From contig NW_019174078.1 in the NCBI RefSeq assembly GCF_001642475.1, positions 1 to 62,166 on the forward strand: DNA of 62,166 bases, written 5' to 3'. Below the pieces are notes generated by a model that was not told where the DNA came from, ran no database searches, and saw only the letters and a program-made list of their open reading frames with translations. Within the stretch, counting starts at the first letter, position 1. The number at the start of each line of letters is the position of its first letter. The DNA comes from Fonsecaea monophora. Taxonomy: Eukaryota; Ascomycota; Eurotiomycetes; Chaetothyriales; Herpotrichiellaceae. Position numbers and translations under genes: made by a program. This document shows, piece after piece, positions 1-13,475 of this stretch.

Positions 1-224
1 CTTGCGGAAGAGCGTACGATATAAGGAGAGAAGGAGGGGACATTATTCCTCCTTCTCTCTCCTCAGATTTATCCTCCTTGTTACTAGGTTGGCTAGCTAG
101 TTACAGAACTCTTTCCAAACCCTCACAAATATTAGGCTTACTTAGAAAATAAAACATAGACTAAGGTGCCGATTAAGCCTGAAATTAACGTCTTAATAGG
201 CCATTAGGTCCTTATTGAGAAACC

Positions 225-1570
225 CGATCGTTTTAAGGCTCGATGAGTTATTTATAGGAATAAATAGGTTCGCGGCGTTGACTATTAGGAGGTTTATGCC
301 TTAACGGCGAGATCGGGATCGATTCGATTACTTCTGGTAATTTCTTGCCTAGAAGGTCTAGAATTAGCGTAATTAGATGTCGTTAACGCTTTTCTTAACT
401 TAGGATTAGTATAGGTGGTTTACATGCAACATCTAACGGGATTCGGGGAGAAAGGCACCTATTGTAAGGTTCTAAAGGTATTGTTTAGCCTATGCTAATC
501 GCTACGTGAATGGTAGTTAGATATCTCGAAGAAACTAGCTGTAATGGGCTTCCGGCGATGCTAGGGCGATTAATCGGTGTTCGTCAGTTAATAGGGGGTT
601 GTAATTATCCTGTACGTTAATGACCTTACGCTCTTCGCGCGGAATAAAGAGGTAATTACTAAGGTAAAGGCGGAGTTGTTAAACTCATATAAACTAAGAG
701 ATCTAGGAGATCTAAAGGCATTCGTTAGAATCTAAGTGTTGCGATTACCAGGAAAGGTCTTTATTTACTAGAAGGACTATTATAATACGATCCTGGAAAG
801 ATTCGGCTTTTAGGATATAAAATCAGTTAGGATTCCCTTCGATGATAAGATGGTGTTAAAACCGCGCGAGGATTAGTACTCATACGCGGCGTTAAAGCGC
901 TTTTAGGAGATGAATGACTTAATGGCGTAGTTAGCGAATTAAACGAGACTAGATATCGCTTATGCCTACTCGAAGATCGTACAGTTTAACGCTAATCCAT
1001 CGGATATCGCGATTAAGTGCATGAATCACTTACTGAGATACCTAGTAGGAACGAGGTCCTAAGGTATTCTTTATGAAAAACAGGCTGTAAGCGCTGAGAT
1101 CGTTAGTCATTCGGATAGTAATTAGGGCGATAAACACTCGGTGGACACGAAGTTAACGTTAGGGTATCTATTTATACTAGTAAATGGGCTAATTACGTGG
1201 TCTTCTAGGAAATAGAGAATAACGGTAACGTCGTTAATAGAGGCGGAGTATATCGGCTAGTGTAATGCAACGAAAGAGGCTATTTACTTGAGGTAATTCC
1301 TACGTGAACTCGGACGAGAATAGGTTACCGTAACGAGGATCTATGGGGACAATCAGGCGGCGTTGGCGCTGGTATAGACGCCGGTAGGCCACGGGAGGAC
1401 TAGATACGTCGAGTTTTAGTATCATTACACTAGGGAAAAGGTGGAAGACTCGACGGTAGCGTTCTCATTTGTGCTAACGACTGAAATGGCAGTAGATGGA
1501 CTGACTAAGCCGTTGAATCCTATTCAGTTCGGTAAGTTTAGAGAAATGATTGGAATGGCGACGCTGGAGT
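225..1570 (+). pseudogene. Ty1/copia retrotransposon relic: reverse transcriptase to RNase H, RIP-mutated
   Basis: Read in shifting plus frames, this segment follows a copia polyprotein from the start of the reverse transcriptase to the end of RNase H. Recognisable pieces are LDVVNAFLN (about 380-410), VYMQHLTGFGEK (about 420-455), the catalytic box as LYVND instead of LYVDD (about 610-630), DLGDLKAF (about 700-725), WSSRK (about 1198-1212), EAEYIG (about 1239-1256) and DNQAALAL (about 1348-1371). About fifteen nonsense codons interrupt it. All that I translated are TAA or TAG, most where the family has glutamine, and none is TGA. That is expected from C-to-T change at CpA, and YVDD to YVND is a G-to-A change. 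The element is dead. The integrase and gag parts would lie before the window. I see no recognisable gene in 1-224. Confidence 0.88.
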
Positions 1571-2026
1571 AAGTCACGATCGGAGAGAAACAGTGAATAA
1601 CAGCGGCGTTGAGAGACATTGAAATAAGGCGGCGACGAGGTCAGTTAGTATAGGATCGATCGATAACTGAACGAATTATCACAGGAAAGATCGATTATAG
1701 ACGAATTAGTAAGGTAATCGGCTAAAGCGCAGTTAGCGCAGTTAGCGTAGTTGGTAGAGTTGGTAGAGTTAGTAGAGTTGGCAGTTCGCGAGGCGACGAC
1801 GTTGATTTAAGGTTTGAGTAACGGGCTAATCAGGTTGTAAGGTTTAAACGGGACAGAAAGACCTGTTGAAAAGGCACCTGTTGCAACAGGTTAAAAGGTG
1901 AAAAGTTGTGTGTTTTCATGGTTTATCGATGTTTTTGCCTAATAAATTTGGCTGTAAACGACATCGAGGAACACAGGCGAAAACAAGGCTAACACAGGCT
2001 TTTTCTGAGTGCCTAGTGTGGGGGGG
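1571..2026. other. Downstream end of the copia relic, AT-rich, with short degenerate repeats
   Basis: No gene is visible. The stretch is AT-rich like the relic before it. Around 1728-1785 it carries a run of variants of GCGCAGTTAGC and GTTGGTAGAGTT, an imperfect 9-12 base tandem repeat. Around 1865-1895 a short inverted motif (CACCTGTTGCAACAGGT) could form a small hairpin. A G-rich run at about 2018-2026 directly before the candidate LTR could be the remains of a polypurine tract. Confidence 0.45.
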
Positions 2027-2144
2027 TGTTGCCCTAACCCTATTGGGAAGGTTAGCCGAAGAATTTCCACCGCGGCACACAACAAAACTGTAAAACGCGC
2101 TAGATAGATTTCCTTGCCTAATCAATCAATTCATTCCACTTACA
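2027..2144 (+). repeat. Candidate 3' LTR of the copia relic
   Basis: The segment begins TGTTGCCC immediately after a run of G, the place where a polypurine tract and 3' LTR start are expected. It ends in TTACA, so it has the TG...CA ends typical of LTRs. It lies about 450 bases after the end of the RNase H relic on the same strand. At 118 bases it is short for an LTR, no second copy is in the window, and RIP may have blurred its ends. Confidence 0.35.
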
Positions 2145-2329
2145 AATACTAGGGGCTCTCTGAGAAGATCGACTGAGATAGCTGGGTTGACGGTCGACCT
2201 AGCTCTCCGATACTATTGCGGCGGAGGAATCTATGCACAGACAACTCATCGAGCAGTTATCTACTTTGCTTCACGAGTGAAAATCGTCAATTCTGATCTG
2301 ATAGCGCACCTTGCTAACTGTCGTTGCCG

Positions 2330-4790
2330 CAGGACTCCATGACCATTTTATCGAAAGAAGACCTCAATCCCGTCACGCACACGATCAGCGACTAACTCGA
2401 CCGAGACGGCCGGGTTCCTCTTCGACTTACACACGGCCATATCGATCCGATTAGCCTTCCGGCGGCGACTATTCAGTAAGGGCTCCGACTACTTGCTCTA
2501 CGCTGCGATATCTTGCAGGGAAAAGCAGGATACAGACGCAGAAGAATGCACCGAGTTGGTATCAATACCTCACTTCGCGGGAAAGATTATTGATCGACTG
2601 AATAGTACGGCATATCTAAATGCCTTTGCAGTATCTATAGCCTCTAATCGAACATGACATCCTATCGAATACAAACTCTCATTAAATACAACCTCTGATC
2701 GACAGAAGGCCTCGACCTCATCCTACCGAGGACCAATTTTGACCGAAACGATCGGGATTCCCTCTGAATTTCATACACGGTCATACCATCTGACCAACCA
2801 TTTGATAGCGGTCCTCCTGCGCTTGGTCTACGCTCCTGCATCTTGCAGGGAAATGCAGTGCGTACGATAGGGTAGCTACTTCGATTGCAGTAAGATTGTC
2901 AACTCTGGCTGTTTGGTACATGTTCTGACTGTCATTTCAGTCCCCCGTGGCCTTTCATCGAACATGACCTCGACCACTCTCCCCAATGATCAAACCTCGA
3001 CCGAGACTGTCCATATTCCTCTTCAAACTCATACAAGAGAAGGGTCAAAATACTATGATACTGGCGGACTTGTGGGAAGGTGGACTGAGACAGCCAGGTT
3101 CCTTACTTCTTCGGCTCATACACGGGGTCACCAATTTGACGACCACCTTCTGACAGTGGTGCCTACCAAGATCGATCCGTCTGTCCTACTTTACGACATC
3201 TTGCTGGGCACTAGAAAAAGAAACATTCTCGGAGTGGGAGGCTACTTCACCTCACGGACGATGTTTGTCAGATCTAGTTGAATGGTGTATGCCAGCTATC
3301 ATTTCAGGGCTCCATGGCCAAACACCTTGACCTCATCCTATCAATGACCAATGTTCGACCGAGAAGTTGCAGGTTCTTCTTCACGGGCATATCAACCTGG
3401 CCAGCCTTCTGAGCGCAGTCCTCTCCGCTACTACGTCTTGCGAAGAACACTGTGATCATTCAAAGAAACCATTCAAGTGGACGTGGGACTGCTTCACTTC
3501 ACGACTTACATTTGTCAGTTCTGGTCTATATGGTGTGGCACATCTAATACAGAACTAACAGGGTTGATGCAGTGCCACAGACTCACCACCAACAAGCTGG
3601 GACACGGAGGTTCAAGGAATGGCGGAGCAGCACCTAAGAGTTCTCGATCATGATAGTGCCGGTAAGGGCATCACCTTGGTCGGGACGCAGGTCGTGACGC
3701 TCCCTCCAAACTCCGCAAACCATCTTTCACGGACTCTATGACCTGTTCTTCAACGGATGACCTCGGCTACTATCACACCTGCGATTGACAATGGACTTCA
3801 ACTGATCCAGGCAGGTCCCAAGTCACCCCACACACGGCTATTTCAAATCTAACCTACTTCGATCTGCCTTCAACTTCTACTGTACGAGGATCGGTTGGGG
3901 GTCGCCATGCACATGCAACAATGCACGGATGCCTGCCTCGCAGATCGGTAATCGCGAGAGTCCGAAGTCAGAATTCCACCACTAACGCACGCTAAACTCC
4001 GGGTCAACGCCTGGGTCATGCCACAGGGCAACACAGGCGGCTACATACGATTATACAGTTATGGAGTCAACGACAGCAGGAATACAACACGGGAAGATTA
4101 CAGGCACAGCAGGGGTTCCGCCGTGATTCGATTCATGTCCCATCAACCTGTCTCTTTCTGTGTAACTAACTAACAGCGATGCCCAAAGGAATACGATGCC
4201 ATTGTCCTTTGTACAGTCACGGTACAGTGATGTTCCTTGTCTCTTTCGACTGAGTCCACTACACTACGTCCTGGTGGGAAAAGACTGTGTTCTCCAGGTA
4301 ATCCTGAGGGTGAGTCGGGAACTACATTCCCTCACGAGTGGGATTGTCGAACCTGGTTGACTGGCATATCTCACTGTCTCTCAGGGCTCCATCAGCTTTT
4401 ATCGAAGTAAGAGCTTGATATCACCAACCTTGCAGCAGTTAGGCTCCCCTCCACAAGTCGATCTGCTTACTCTGCGATACATGTCTTGCCGAGAAAGACT
4501 GTGCACATTTCTACAAGCCAGGCTTCGAGTACGTGACCACTTCATGGTGATAAAGTGTCAAAGCGTGTGGGTGCGGGAAAGGATGTGTACAGAAACGTAG
4601 CTTTGGCTCAATTAGGCGAAAATAGTGACTCGTTTCAGGAGAGCGTTTTTTGTTCGTTCTCGGCACTTAGTATCCGTGCGAGACCTTTACCTCGGGCGTT
4701 CTAACCACCGATTAACCTCGACCGAGACCATTCGTATTCCTCCTTTCAAACTCGTACACGGTGAAAGAACAAAATGAGAATATACTCCGG
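2330..4790 (+). repeat. Array of degenerate exon-like repeat units (about 300-450 bases apart)
   Basis: Related segments recur. Each has a CT-rich stretch ending in CAG, then a GGCTCCATGG-like start, then a block near CTCGACCGAGAC, TTCCTCTTC and ACTCATACACGG, then a CATCTTGCAGGGAAA-like block, then CTACTTCACCTCACGA. Junctions are clear at about 2332, 2940, 3305 and 4385. Block copies lie near 2400, 2720, 3000, 3090, 3350, 4450 and 4715. Every copy is mutated and no long reading frame survives. The conserved CAG junctions preceded by pyrimidines and branch-point-like CTGAC or CTAAC suggest decayed copies of an intron-containing gene or exon, but I do not recognise the protein. Confidence 0.5.
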
Positions 4791-7700
4791 CCGGCGGATC
4801 TTCTCTTCTCCTGTAGTGACGCTCTGCAGTGTCAATACTTCAGCCTCCAAACGGGTCTCTCTTGGTCTTCACCCTGAAAATCGGTTTCTTCAGCCGTTAT
4901 ATCACCCTTTTTCGATCCTCGTCTTCCTGCCATCGCTTTGGTGCCTTGAGCATCTCCCTCTATCCGAGGCGTGATCTGTCTCCGATGATGCAGAGGGTAC
5001 TCCTTGCAAGTCACAGATGAAGTAAAAACTAGGAAAAGAGAACAGGAAAGAAAAACTACACGCTAGCACTGTGCAGAGTAGAGTGGCAACGTGTGCGTTC
5101 TATCCGCCGGCGGCTTGCTCTGGCTCGATCTGGCTCGATCGGTCTCTTCGTGGTCCGTGACGGTCGCAGGACCTGTTGAGGCTCCTTGCGTAGGCTTCGC
5201 GGAATCGTTGAGATCCGCGAGTCTCAAATCAGGCTCTTGGACGTAGTGGAGGGTGAGCGGCTCTCGCAGATGAATGTGAAAGAAGAAAAGAGAACAGAGA
5301 CAAGACACAGGGAGGTGTGTACGATACCTTGAGAGATCTGTCAGATCAGGGGAGACAATGTCACCACCCTATTCAGCCAGAGTACAACCAACCACCCGCA
5401 ACCCAGCTCAGAGCAAAAGGCAGCTGTCTCTTATCTCCAGGAGGTACCGCGATACCCAACAAGACTCATCTTGTCTCGCGAGTGTCCATGATGCATGCAT
5501 CTGGACTGCATGCTCTCCCCCACGTTTCAATGTGCCCAGCCAGTTCCGGTAGACACTCCTCTCTCCTGGACCACGGTACCTAGGTGAGTGACGCAAGGCC
5601 ACGCGTGACCCTCTCAAACCACATAACGTCATGCTCTCTGATCCGTCAGACGATCTTGGTCGCTATCAACACGCCTCTTGCACCTGCATCAATACAGATG
5701 TCTGAGTTTCACATTCGTTGAGCTCACTTCGCCTGATTAATACCTTTGAGAGGCGCTCTTCGCCCTCTGACTATCGAGAAATACCCCCCGACCAACCCTC
5801 CGAGTGCTCTCCTACCTTCAGTCCCGACTGTCTGACGTCAGCACTTCAACCTGCAGACTCGCCCCTGACTGCGCCCTCGGGTTACACCTACCATCTCGGA
5901 TTCTACCTGCGTTGCCCGAGGCTCGATGGCTGCACATAAACCATCGGGATTGCCTCTGCGATACCCGGTAGGTTGCCTCTAACCAAGATCGGCTTGTTTA
6001 CAGCCATCGACCTGGCCTGCGGAACGGTATTGCCTGCGACCCTTATTACCATCGATACCTTATTACCACCGACAAGCCTCTTACACTGATTGCATCGACA
6101 CAAGCCTGTTAGCCTCACAGCTCGGAGGACCAGCGAGGAGTCGACCTGAATCTGCAGGAGCCACGTCGGTTGTTTCGATTGTGTGCGGACAACAATGCTC
6201 TGGTATCTGCAGAAGCTGACCACTTCTCACATCAGCCGCAGTCACGTTGCTCAAGTCAGCTTGATGTCGTGGCTCACCCTTGCAGGACATGATCGACAGT
6301 GACAGGTACGCACTGCTTGGAGGTGTTTTTTACCGCCCACAAGTATTGGCTTTTGTGATCGTGCGGGTATACGCAGACCACGCTTCCATTGATCAGATCC
6401 TCTGTGAGTCTCATCTCTCTCTTTCTCTCTCCCGAACAGCGTATCGGATAGGAAGGGGACGTATGATACCTCCAAGCATAAGAGCCCTGGCTTTGGCAGC
6501 AAATAGATACCTCATTGGAACCAGCGTAGGCCTTTGTGCTGTCCTTGTTCTCGGCAATGCGAACAATCTCAATTGGTACACCGAAAAGGGGCACAGAACA
6601 CAGCAATCCCGGCACACTTGGACTCGCTGTTCGAGTGTTGGCCATCCCACGCCCGGTCCCCAGGGCTGACATTTCGCCGCGGTACACAACGGCGACATTT
6701 TCCATTCCTCCTCGGTCTTTTTCGCAGCCGCCGTATTCCCCATCGCCGTCATTTTCTTCCTCTCTCTTGGATCCCGATCTCTTCTGGGCTAGCGTTTGGA
6801 AACACCTTGGAGATCCATACTCTAGGTCCTGGGGTTGCGGAAAACAAGGATTGTACTCGTGCTTGTCGTTGACCAGATGGAGATCCTGTCAAAGAAACAC
6901 GAGAATACATCGGTCGATCAATCTACGCAGACGCAGAAGCCATGCCACGGCCTATTGCTGGCTTTCCATTCCATGTCGCCATCACAGTTAAGGGGCTAGT
7001 TTCATCAGTGTTTCACTAGCGTTTCAGAACGCGGTCTGAGGCAGTTACGGGGTATTGCTATGGCAACCGAGGAGGTCAATCAGCCATAAGCACCATTCTC
7101 TGTGGTCATCAACTCGTGTCGCAATCTGCTTGGGTGCTTTAATACCACAGGCAGGCCCGCATGTCTCCATCAGACTGACTCCCTTTCTTTCCCTCTTCTT
7201 CCGTTCATGCTTCTCCATCTCTCCACAAGCTTGCAGGACCTTGGACTCATTGAGACGATCTGCAGCACCACAGACAACGAGGAGAATATACAGTCGAAGA
7301 GAAGACCTTTCGATGCAGCAATGATGCTCGGCAACGGTCTCAGCGATACACCAGAAGAGGCTCCAGGTACATTCTCACCATACCGGGTGGGAACATTCGA
7401 TCCAAGAAGCGACAAGCTGGTATCCATCACCTTTCTACTCCGATAAGTTCGTCCGCACACTTCTGCACGGCGATCACAGAACTGACGAAGAGTAGAACAT
7501 CGACGCCAATCAGTCATTCATCCTATTCTTCCTCGCCCGTGCCGTGCTGTGTTGTGCCGTGGTGTACAACCCCATCGTCGCCAACTCAGCTTGTCGTCTT
7601 CGCTCGACTGTATCGGTTCCAAGGCTCTATTCCCGCAACCTCTCCGCGCCCGCCATGGATCACATATGCTGGTATACCTCTCATATCGTGCGGCTAGACG

Positions 7701-10689
7701 ATACAAACAGGCAGTCTACTTACCATTTTGACGGTCCGAGCCCAGACTTTGACGGCGCCGTTGCGGAACCTCCTCCACTGAAGCATAGACGACGATGATG
7801 ATGATGCTAGAGAAGAGCAACTAGCAACTCGCAGACACCGTCGTCCACCGACTCGACGACTGCATATGTCTCGCTAGGTGTAGACAGTCAGCGGTTCGGC
7901 GCGGAATTCTCTCAGACGATGGCGTCTACGTACCCTTGACATTGCCGTCGGACGAGCACGACGAGGCGGCACGGAATGGCCAGGATATTCGTTCCACATG
8001 AGCTGCTTATTGCTCCCAGACTCCCTTCTCCCATTCTCCAGGCTCCCAGGCTTCCAGGACCTCAGAGACCAATGCATGAACATTATGCACCTTCAACGGA
8101 AGTGAGCGAGCGAGTAAGCGAACGATCCATCCATTGATCTATCTCTCCTGGCCTGTCAGCTCTCCTACTCTCCATCTTTTGATTAGGGGACAAACAAATG
8201 TCGAATTCCGTTCTTTCTGGGTCTTGTCATTCAGGAGATATATTTCCCGCAAACCGCGAGGCGAGTGACCTTCAAGCTAGCGAGCTCCGATTTCCGATCA
8301 ATCGAGGGTGATACACTTCGGGAGCTTCTCACATTTCTTCAGGGACCGTGTTTGGATGGAAGTGGATGGAGATGGAGTCCTGCCAGACATGCAGGCAGGC
8401 AGGGAGCTAGGGGCTGGATATCTCATCCTTCTCTTCTCACCTCCTTTCGTCTTTGCCCTTGTAATTCGACCTATTTGTGTTGATGGATGGATGGAAGGCC
8501 GGATGGATCATCTGTCCACTCATACCTCCTCCTCCTCCTCCCCTGGAAGCGGAGTAACTCGACGTCGTTGACGCATCTCTCAATCCAGGCCCAACATCCA
8601 GCTGGATCTGATTGAGAAACAGGCACCATATCGTCGTGTCATTCAAGGCTTCGTTTCACTCTGCAAATGGATCATTCTCCCATAGGTTCTTACCCATAAT
8701 AGGGGTCTTCGGAGACACCCAGACTGCCCGGGAGCTCATTCATCACTCCGTCTGCGTTTTCGTCCGTGCTCTTGAGGGGTGTGTTCGACACTCAGAGAGA
8801 GGTGGCAAAGACACCGCTATCTCTACGGAACAGACAGGACGAGACGTGTATGACCTCCAGTGCTGCTCTCCATGCATTACACACGCAGCATAGAGGTGAG
8901 GAGGGTGGGCACAATGGGCGTTCGTTCTCGTTCTCGGTTTTTTGCGTCAATGATGGGAATGGGCCGTGGATGGATGGGACGGGACTGACTTGAACCATGT
9001 TAGTATGCCCTTCTGAATCCTGTAATTGACCATGAACTCTGCAGGAGATTAGTTGTTTTTCGTGCAATCAACTTGACTGGTACAATTGCGCCCACAGTCG
9101 ACTGTCCACTTACCACAACCGCACTAGGTCGCGTGGCTGTTCGCCTCAGAGACACACACCATCGTTCTGTCACGGCCGCTGATATGCTCCCTTTGACTGC
9201 GTCTCCAAAGTTCACATTGTCCCAGGCATCCCGCTGGAAACATCGGGCACGGCGCTCTTCAGGCGCCAGATGGTGAGCTCCACGGGACACAGTGGTCCCA
9301 GCACTTGTGGTGATGACCGGTCAGTACTAGATGCTGGATATTCTGGATGATTGTGAGTCACTACCGTAGGCTGGAAGCCGATACTGTATTAACAATCGAA
9401 GCATTCGCCATGTTACTCTGATGCTTCTGCGGGAAAAAGGCGTGCGCACCGAGGACGATGACAGAGGTAAAAAACACCCAACAGACAACAAGCTCGACTA
9501 GGGCGTCTTCGTCCAAAGCACCGCCGACGGGACTTAGTCGACACCGACGCCCAACAAGAAGCACAGCAGCAGGCGGCAAGCTGGGCATCTGGGCTGTGAA
9601 GTAGATGTTGCTGCCGCAGATGCCGCCGCCGCGGACACTCAAGGGTCGATCTCAAGCAAGGCGTGCATCCTCGGCAGCTTTGTCAAGAAGTCGTCCGTTG
9701 GCTTCGACTTCGTCTTTCTCCAGGTTAGGATCAAATACAGTTGGGGATAGGAAACACAGCCTCGGTAAGATCCGACGATGGTTCACGGTTGAGGTTTCGT
9801 TCAACCAGAGCTGCTCTCCGAACCTTTTACATCGACAAGCTTGACCTGTCAAGAAGTGTAAGCGCAAGACAACCATTACCATGCATGCCGTTTTTCAATG
9901 TCACGATGAACAGGTTCGCGGTGAGGAGGAGTTCGCCCTCCTAGAGATATGACGGGACACCCACAAACCACCTTTTGAAACGTCCACAGACAGCAATTTG
10001 TACTGGTTTTTGCACTGTCCAACAATGTCGTCGACCTAGGAACGGCTGGTCCGCGAAGGATTGACAATGAGCACAGTGCGAGCGACGAACCTTGACAGCC
10101 TTCTTCTTCTCAGCAGGCGCGGGCTTCCTTCTTTGCCAGCTTCACTGGACCCAAGGGACCTAATCACGGTAAACTCAGTATGAAGACATCAGGACTATAT
10201 CAAGGCAAGACAAGACTATACATACCCCTTGGGCTGTTGGAAATCCACCCTTGTCGACACCAAGTCTTCAATGCCTTGTTGAAAAAAGAGAATCGGACTG
10301 CGTCTCGGAGGTGACAGTGATGTTTTTGTTGTTTACCTTGACATACTTCTTAATGGCTTGTCGGCTGGAATCAGAGTCAGCAGCTGGTCTAGGGTCCGGA
10401 GGGCTTTGCGATAATGACGAGACACTCACCTGCTTCCATTGCGTTCCTTAGGCTGCATGTCCAAGCCGCGTCAGCATCAAAGCCACCATGGATTTCTTCT
10501 CCACGCCTGCCACTTCCTTGGTAGGCAGCACTGTACACATGCCCGAGGCTGGTGCGGTGAGGAAGATACTTATGCGAGCTCCCAGCAACGGGAGCGTCCG
10601 GGTGGAACCATCCGTCCATACCCTGGCTATTGCGGGAGAAAGAGCATGGTTGTTGGCACAATCTCAAACGCAATTGCAGAGTGTAAAGA
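4791..10689. other. Long gene-poor stretch, no recognisable gene
   Basis: Reading frames here are below about 150 codons, overlap on both strands and show no family motif I recognise. The longest is a minus frame at 6274-6705 (143 codons), contradicted by open plus frames over the same bases. There is a short CT run near 6412-6432. Base composition is mixed and lacks the all-TAA/TAG pattern of the copia relic, so this looks like old decayed intergenic DNA. Small spliced genes cannot be excluded by eye. Confidence 0.4.
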
Positions 10690-11345
10690 CTCCTGCTTGA
10701 TTGACAATTGTACCGTCCAGGCTGACAGCAGGGTGTCCGCGGTGCCTCAAATAGTCGGACTACCCACCGGCTCCATTGTGGGCCACAGAAAGGCACACCT
10801 GTCTGCAGCCATGATAGCACCTGGACCGCATTGCCCGCATCAAGAATCGCGTGCGTGATTGGGGCGAATATAGGAAGGAAGAAATGCTGCTCGATTCTTG
10901 GGCCCGTTTCGTTGCGCGCGATCCTCGACCACCACCGATCTGCGATGGCCGTGGGAGCAGACGGCTTGCTCTCTGGACAATTGCAAGTCAATTGCATTGT
11001 GCTCAAGTGTCTGCTTGACAACGGCACCGTGTGACTTGTTTGCGGGACATCGCAAGTGTTGCCTCAAACGACTTGCCACTGGTAGTATCTATCCCAGTCT
11101 GGGGATATATGGTCATGCCAGTCTCCACCATTCAGGTAGGGATTTGTAGAGTCCAACAGTGCCTCCTTTACAACAGCACTATCCAGATCCATCGAGGGAC
11201 GAGGTAGAAATGCATGTCTGCACGATTAAAGCCGATTGCAGGGTGTGTGCTCAAGTGTCTGCTGGCCCAGCAGCACCATCCGAGTTTGACTGCAGAGTGC
11301 ATCATCACTCCGTGGCCGCTTCGAAACCTGGCTAGGTAAGGCCGG
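10690..11345. repeat. Degenerate repeat units of about 250 bases
   Basis: Three related segments start near 10715, 10985 and 11230. The last two share the 17-base string GCTCAAGTGTCTGCTTG, or its variant ending GG, each followed by a CACCGTG- or CACCATC-like block. The first and third share GACAGCAGGGTGTCC- and GATTGCAGGGTGTG-like starts. They read as an old tandem duplication. No coding frame spans all three. Confidence 0.35.
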
Positions 11346-13339
11346 ATATCTGAGCTGTGGTTGCTTTGATACAAACCAGACAGAACCATCGAAAGACTCG
11401 GAATCCGTTCCACAAATTGTCTCTATGGCGCCGAAAAACCCTTTGTGGAGAGGTCTCGCAGCAGGTTGATGCCCTGCTTCAACATTGCTGGTAATTCTGT
11501 GATTGATCTCAGACCACGATGTTGACACTGAAGGGGGAAGTTGTGCATCCCACCGAAAGTCGAAACGGCGTAGAGAGTCTCACCCGAGTGTCTGAGACGG
11601 CTGCTGATCTTTGGCGCGGCGGGATATAGGAGTGGGTTGAGTGTCCTGGTAAAACAGTCAGGATTTCGAAACTGGTAATTTGCCACACACCAGGATCAAT
11701 ATCGTTGCATCCAGGATCCAACTTGTGCATCGACAAGGGAGAAGGGGATGCGAAAGTAGAGAGCAAAATAGGCGTCCATGTATCATTCAAGGTTCGACCA
11801 GAAAAGCGACGTCTGTCTGGCTCATCAGGGACTTACCCATTCAAGATTTGTCACCGGGTTGGTTTTTGAAATTGGCATGTATCCGCTCCGCAGGACTTTG
11901 TCTTTGGAGAGAGAGAGAGAGTCTCGTAGTTTCAAACATTCCGTCACCTTCGGCCGTGGTAAGGGAGATGGGAGTGTGTCTGTCCAAGGTATCAATGTGT
12001 TCAAGCTCTTGTGTCCCGAGAGACCGGGGAGATTGTCTGCCATGGCAGTGCTCAGCAGCTGTTGACGCACAACAAATAGGGCTATGTACTGCGTCTCGGC
12101 GCGGGTTCGTCGGTCTGGTGCCCTGGACTTGAGTCAACCTCGAGCTTGACAGTGGTGGTGTGATAGAAGTTCTTGTCGAGGGGCTGTTGTTCATATGGTC
12201 AGCAAAGGATGTCATCGCTGGTTGGAGAGGAGAGGAGAGGGGTCACAGTCGGGCTCGGGGAGAGGGAGGAGAGGATGGGACCGGTTCGTATCTGCGAGTC
12301 CGTTGTGTGCCTGGTGAAAGATACAAGCAGGCACCGAATTGCGTGGACTGCGAGGACTAGGAGCTTATTCGAGATGTATCCCACCCTAGCGACCTCGAGG
12401 AGCTGACAACCGGGGTCATCGGATTGGAGATTGTTGGCCTTGACGAGGAGCTCCTGTGCGTTGAAGAAGACGACCAGGCCAGGTTCAGCAGTGGTGCATG
12501 TGTTACTCCTCCTGCCTGCTCCAGGAACGATCTCCGTGCGAGTAGTGGCCCCTAGTGGACTTGAAGTAGTGTCAATTGCCACGATGCCTAGATGAGGCGG
12601 TGCAGGATGGTGAAATGTGAGTCTTACCTTGAGGAGGTGATAACCAAGAGGAGATGACTTTACCCTCCCTCCCCATCCTCTCCAGACTCAGACCTTTGAC
12701 CCAAACAGCGCAGTGGAAAAGACACTCACGGCACTCGCTCTCGACGCTCTCATGACATTCTCATCGCGCACAAACCACAAACTGGAGCAAAGGAAAGCTG
12801 ACATCTCTGCTGTCACCGGGCCACGGAAACGTCAGGTCAGTGGGCGCGAATACCATCGATCATCACGCCAGGAGGGACCGTAGATGGCGTGAGATGAGAC
12901 TTCTGTACCCTAGACAATCGACCTGATATCCCGTCAGCAAAGATGATGCAGAAGACCTGGTTGGTACTCGTAATTCCTGACGACATTTGCTGGACTGAGA
13001 TGACCACGCGCCACACTCGCACCCGGTCCGGTGCCTTGATGCTATCTTCATTATTCTCTTCATCCTCCTCTCTATCCACCACCTCCTCATCCTCGTCCTT
13101 AAGAGAGAGTACCATGATGCAGATTTGTGGCCGTTTGGGTTCTATAGGAGGATCCAGGTACGACGAGGGGGAGTGGGGCGTATTAGTCATGTTATTATTC
13201 ATCAGTGCTGTCTATCTGTGCTGCATGTGGAGCTGTGACGTCATCAGAGACGTCACCTGGTCCCCACTTGGCTTTCCACGGTGAGTGGCCACGTTAATCT
13301 GTAACCCCCTGGCGCCGGGGACCCATCCCTTCCATCCCA
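11346..13339. other. Gene-poor stretch with two weak minus-strand frames
   Basis: I recognise no gene. Two minus-strand open frames stand out slightly: 12199-12582 (127 codons) and 12837-13202 (121 codons). The second has an acidic run near its N-terminus and a WRVVISVQQ...FADGI segment resembling part of the minus frame at 19422-19970. Neither has a domain I can name. A GA run lies at 11910-11922. Confidence 0.3.
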
Positions 13340-13475
13340 TTCCCTTTTCTCACCCTTTTTATCCTTTTTTCTCCTCTTCTCCCCTTTTTTGAACCCTTTT
13401 CTCTCCTTTTGTTATCCCTTTCTCTCCTTTTGTTATCCCTTTCTCTCCTTTTTCTATCCTTTTCTCCCCTCTCCT
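13340..13475. repeat. Polypyrimidine tract with 21-base tandem units
   Basis: The plus strand is almost purely C and T. It contains a unit close to CCCTTTCTCTCCTTTTGTTAT repeated two to four times (13395-13470), flanked by shorter variants. One strand is purine and the other pyrimidine, so it could adopt triplex structures or act as a promoter pyrimidine tract, but no gene is recognised directly downstream. Confidence 0.7.

Noticed and set aside
10389..11027. 212-codon minus frame
   Set aside because: It crosses the degenerate repeat units at 10.7-11.3 kb and is matched by open plus frames. No family motif.
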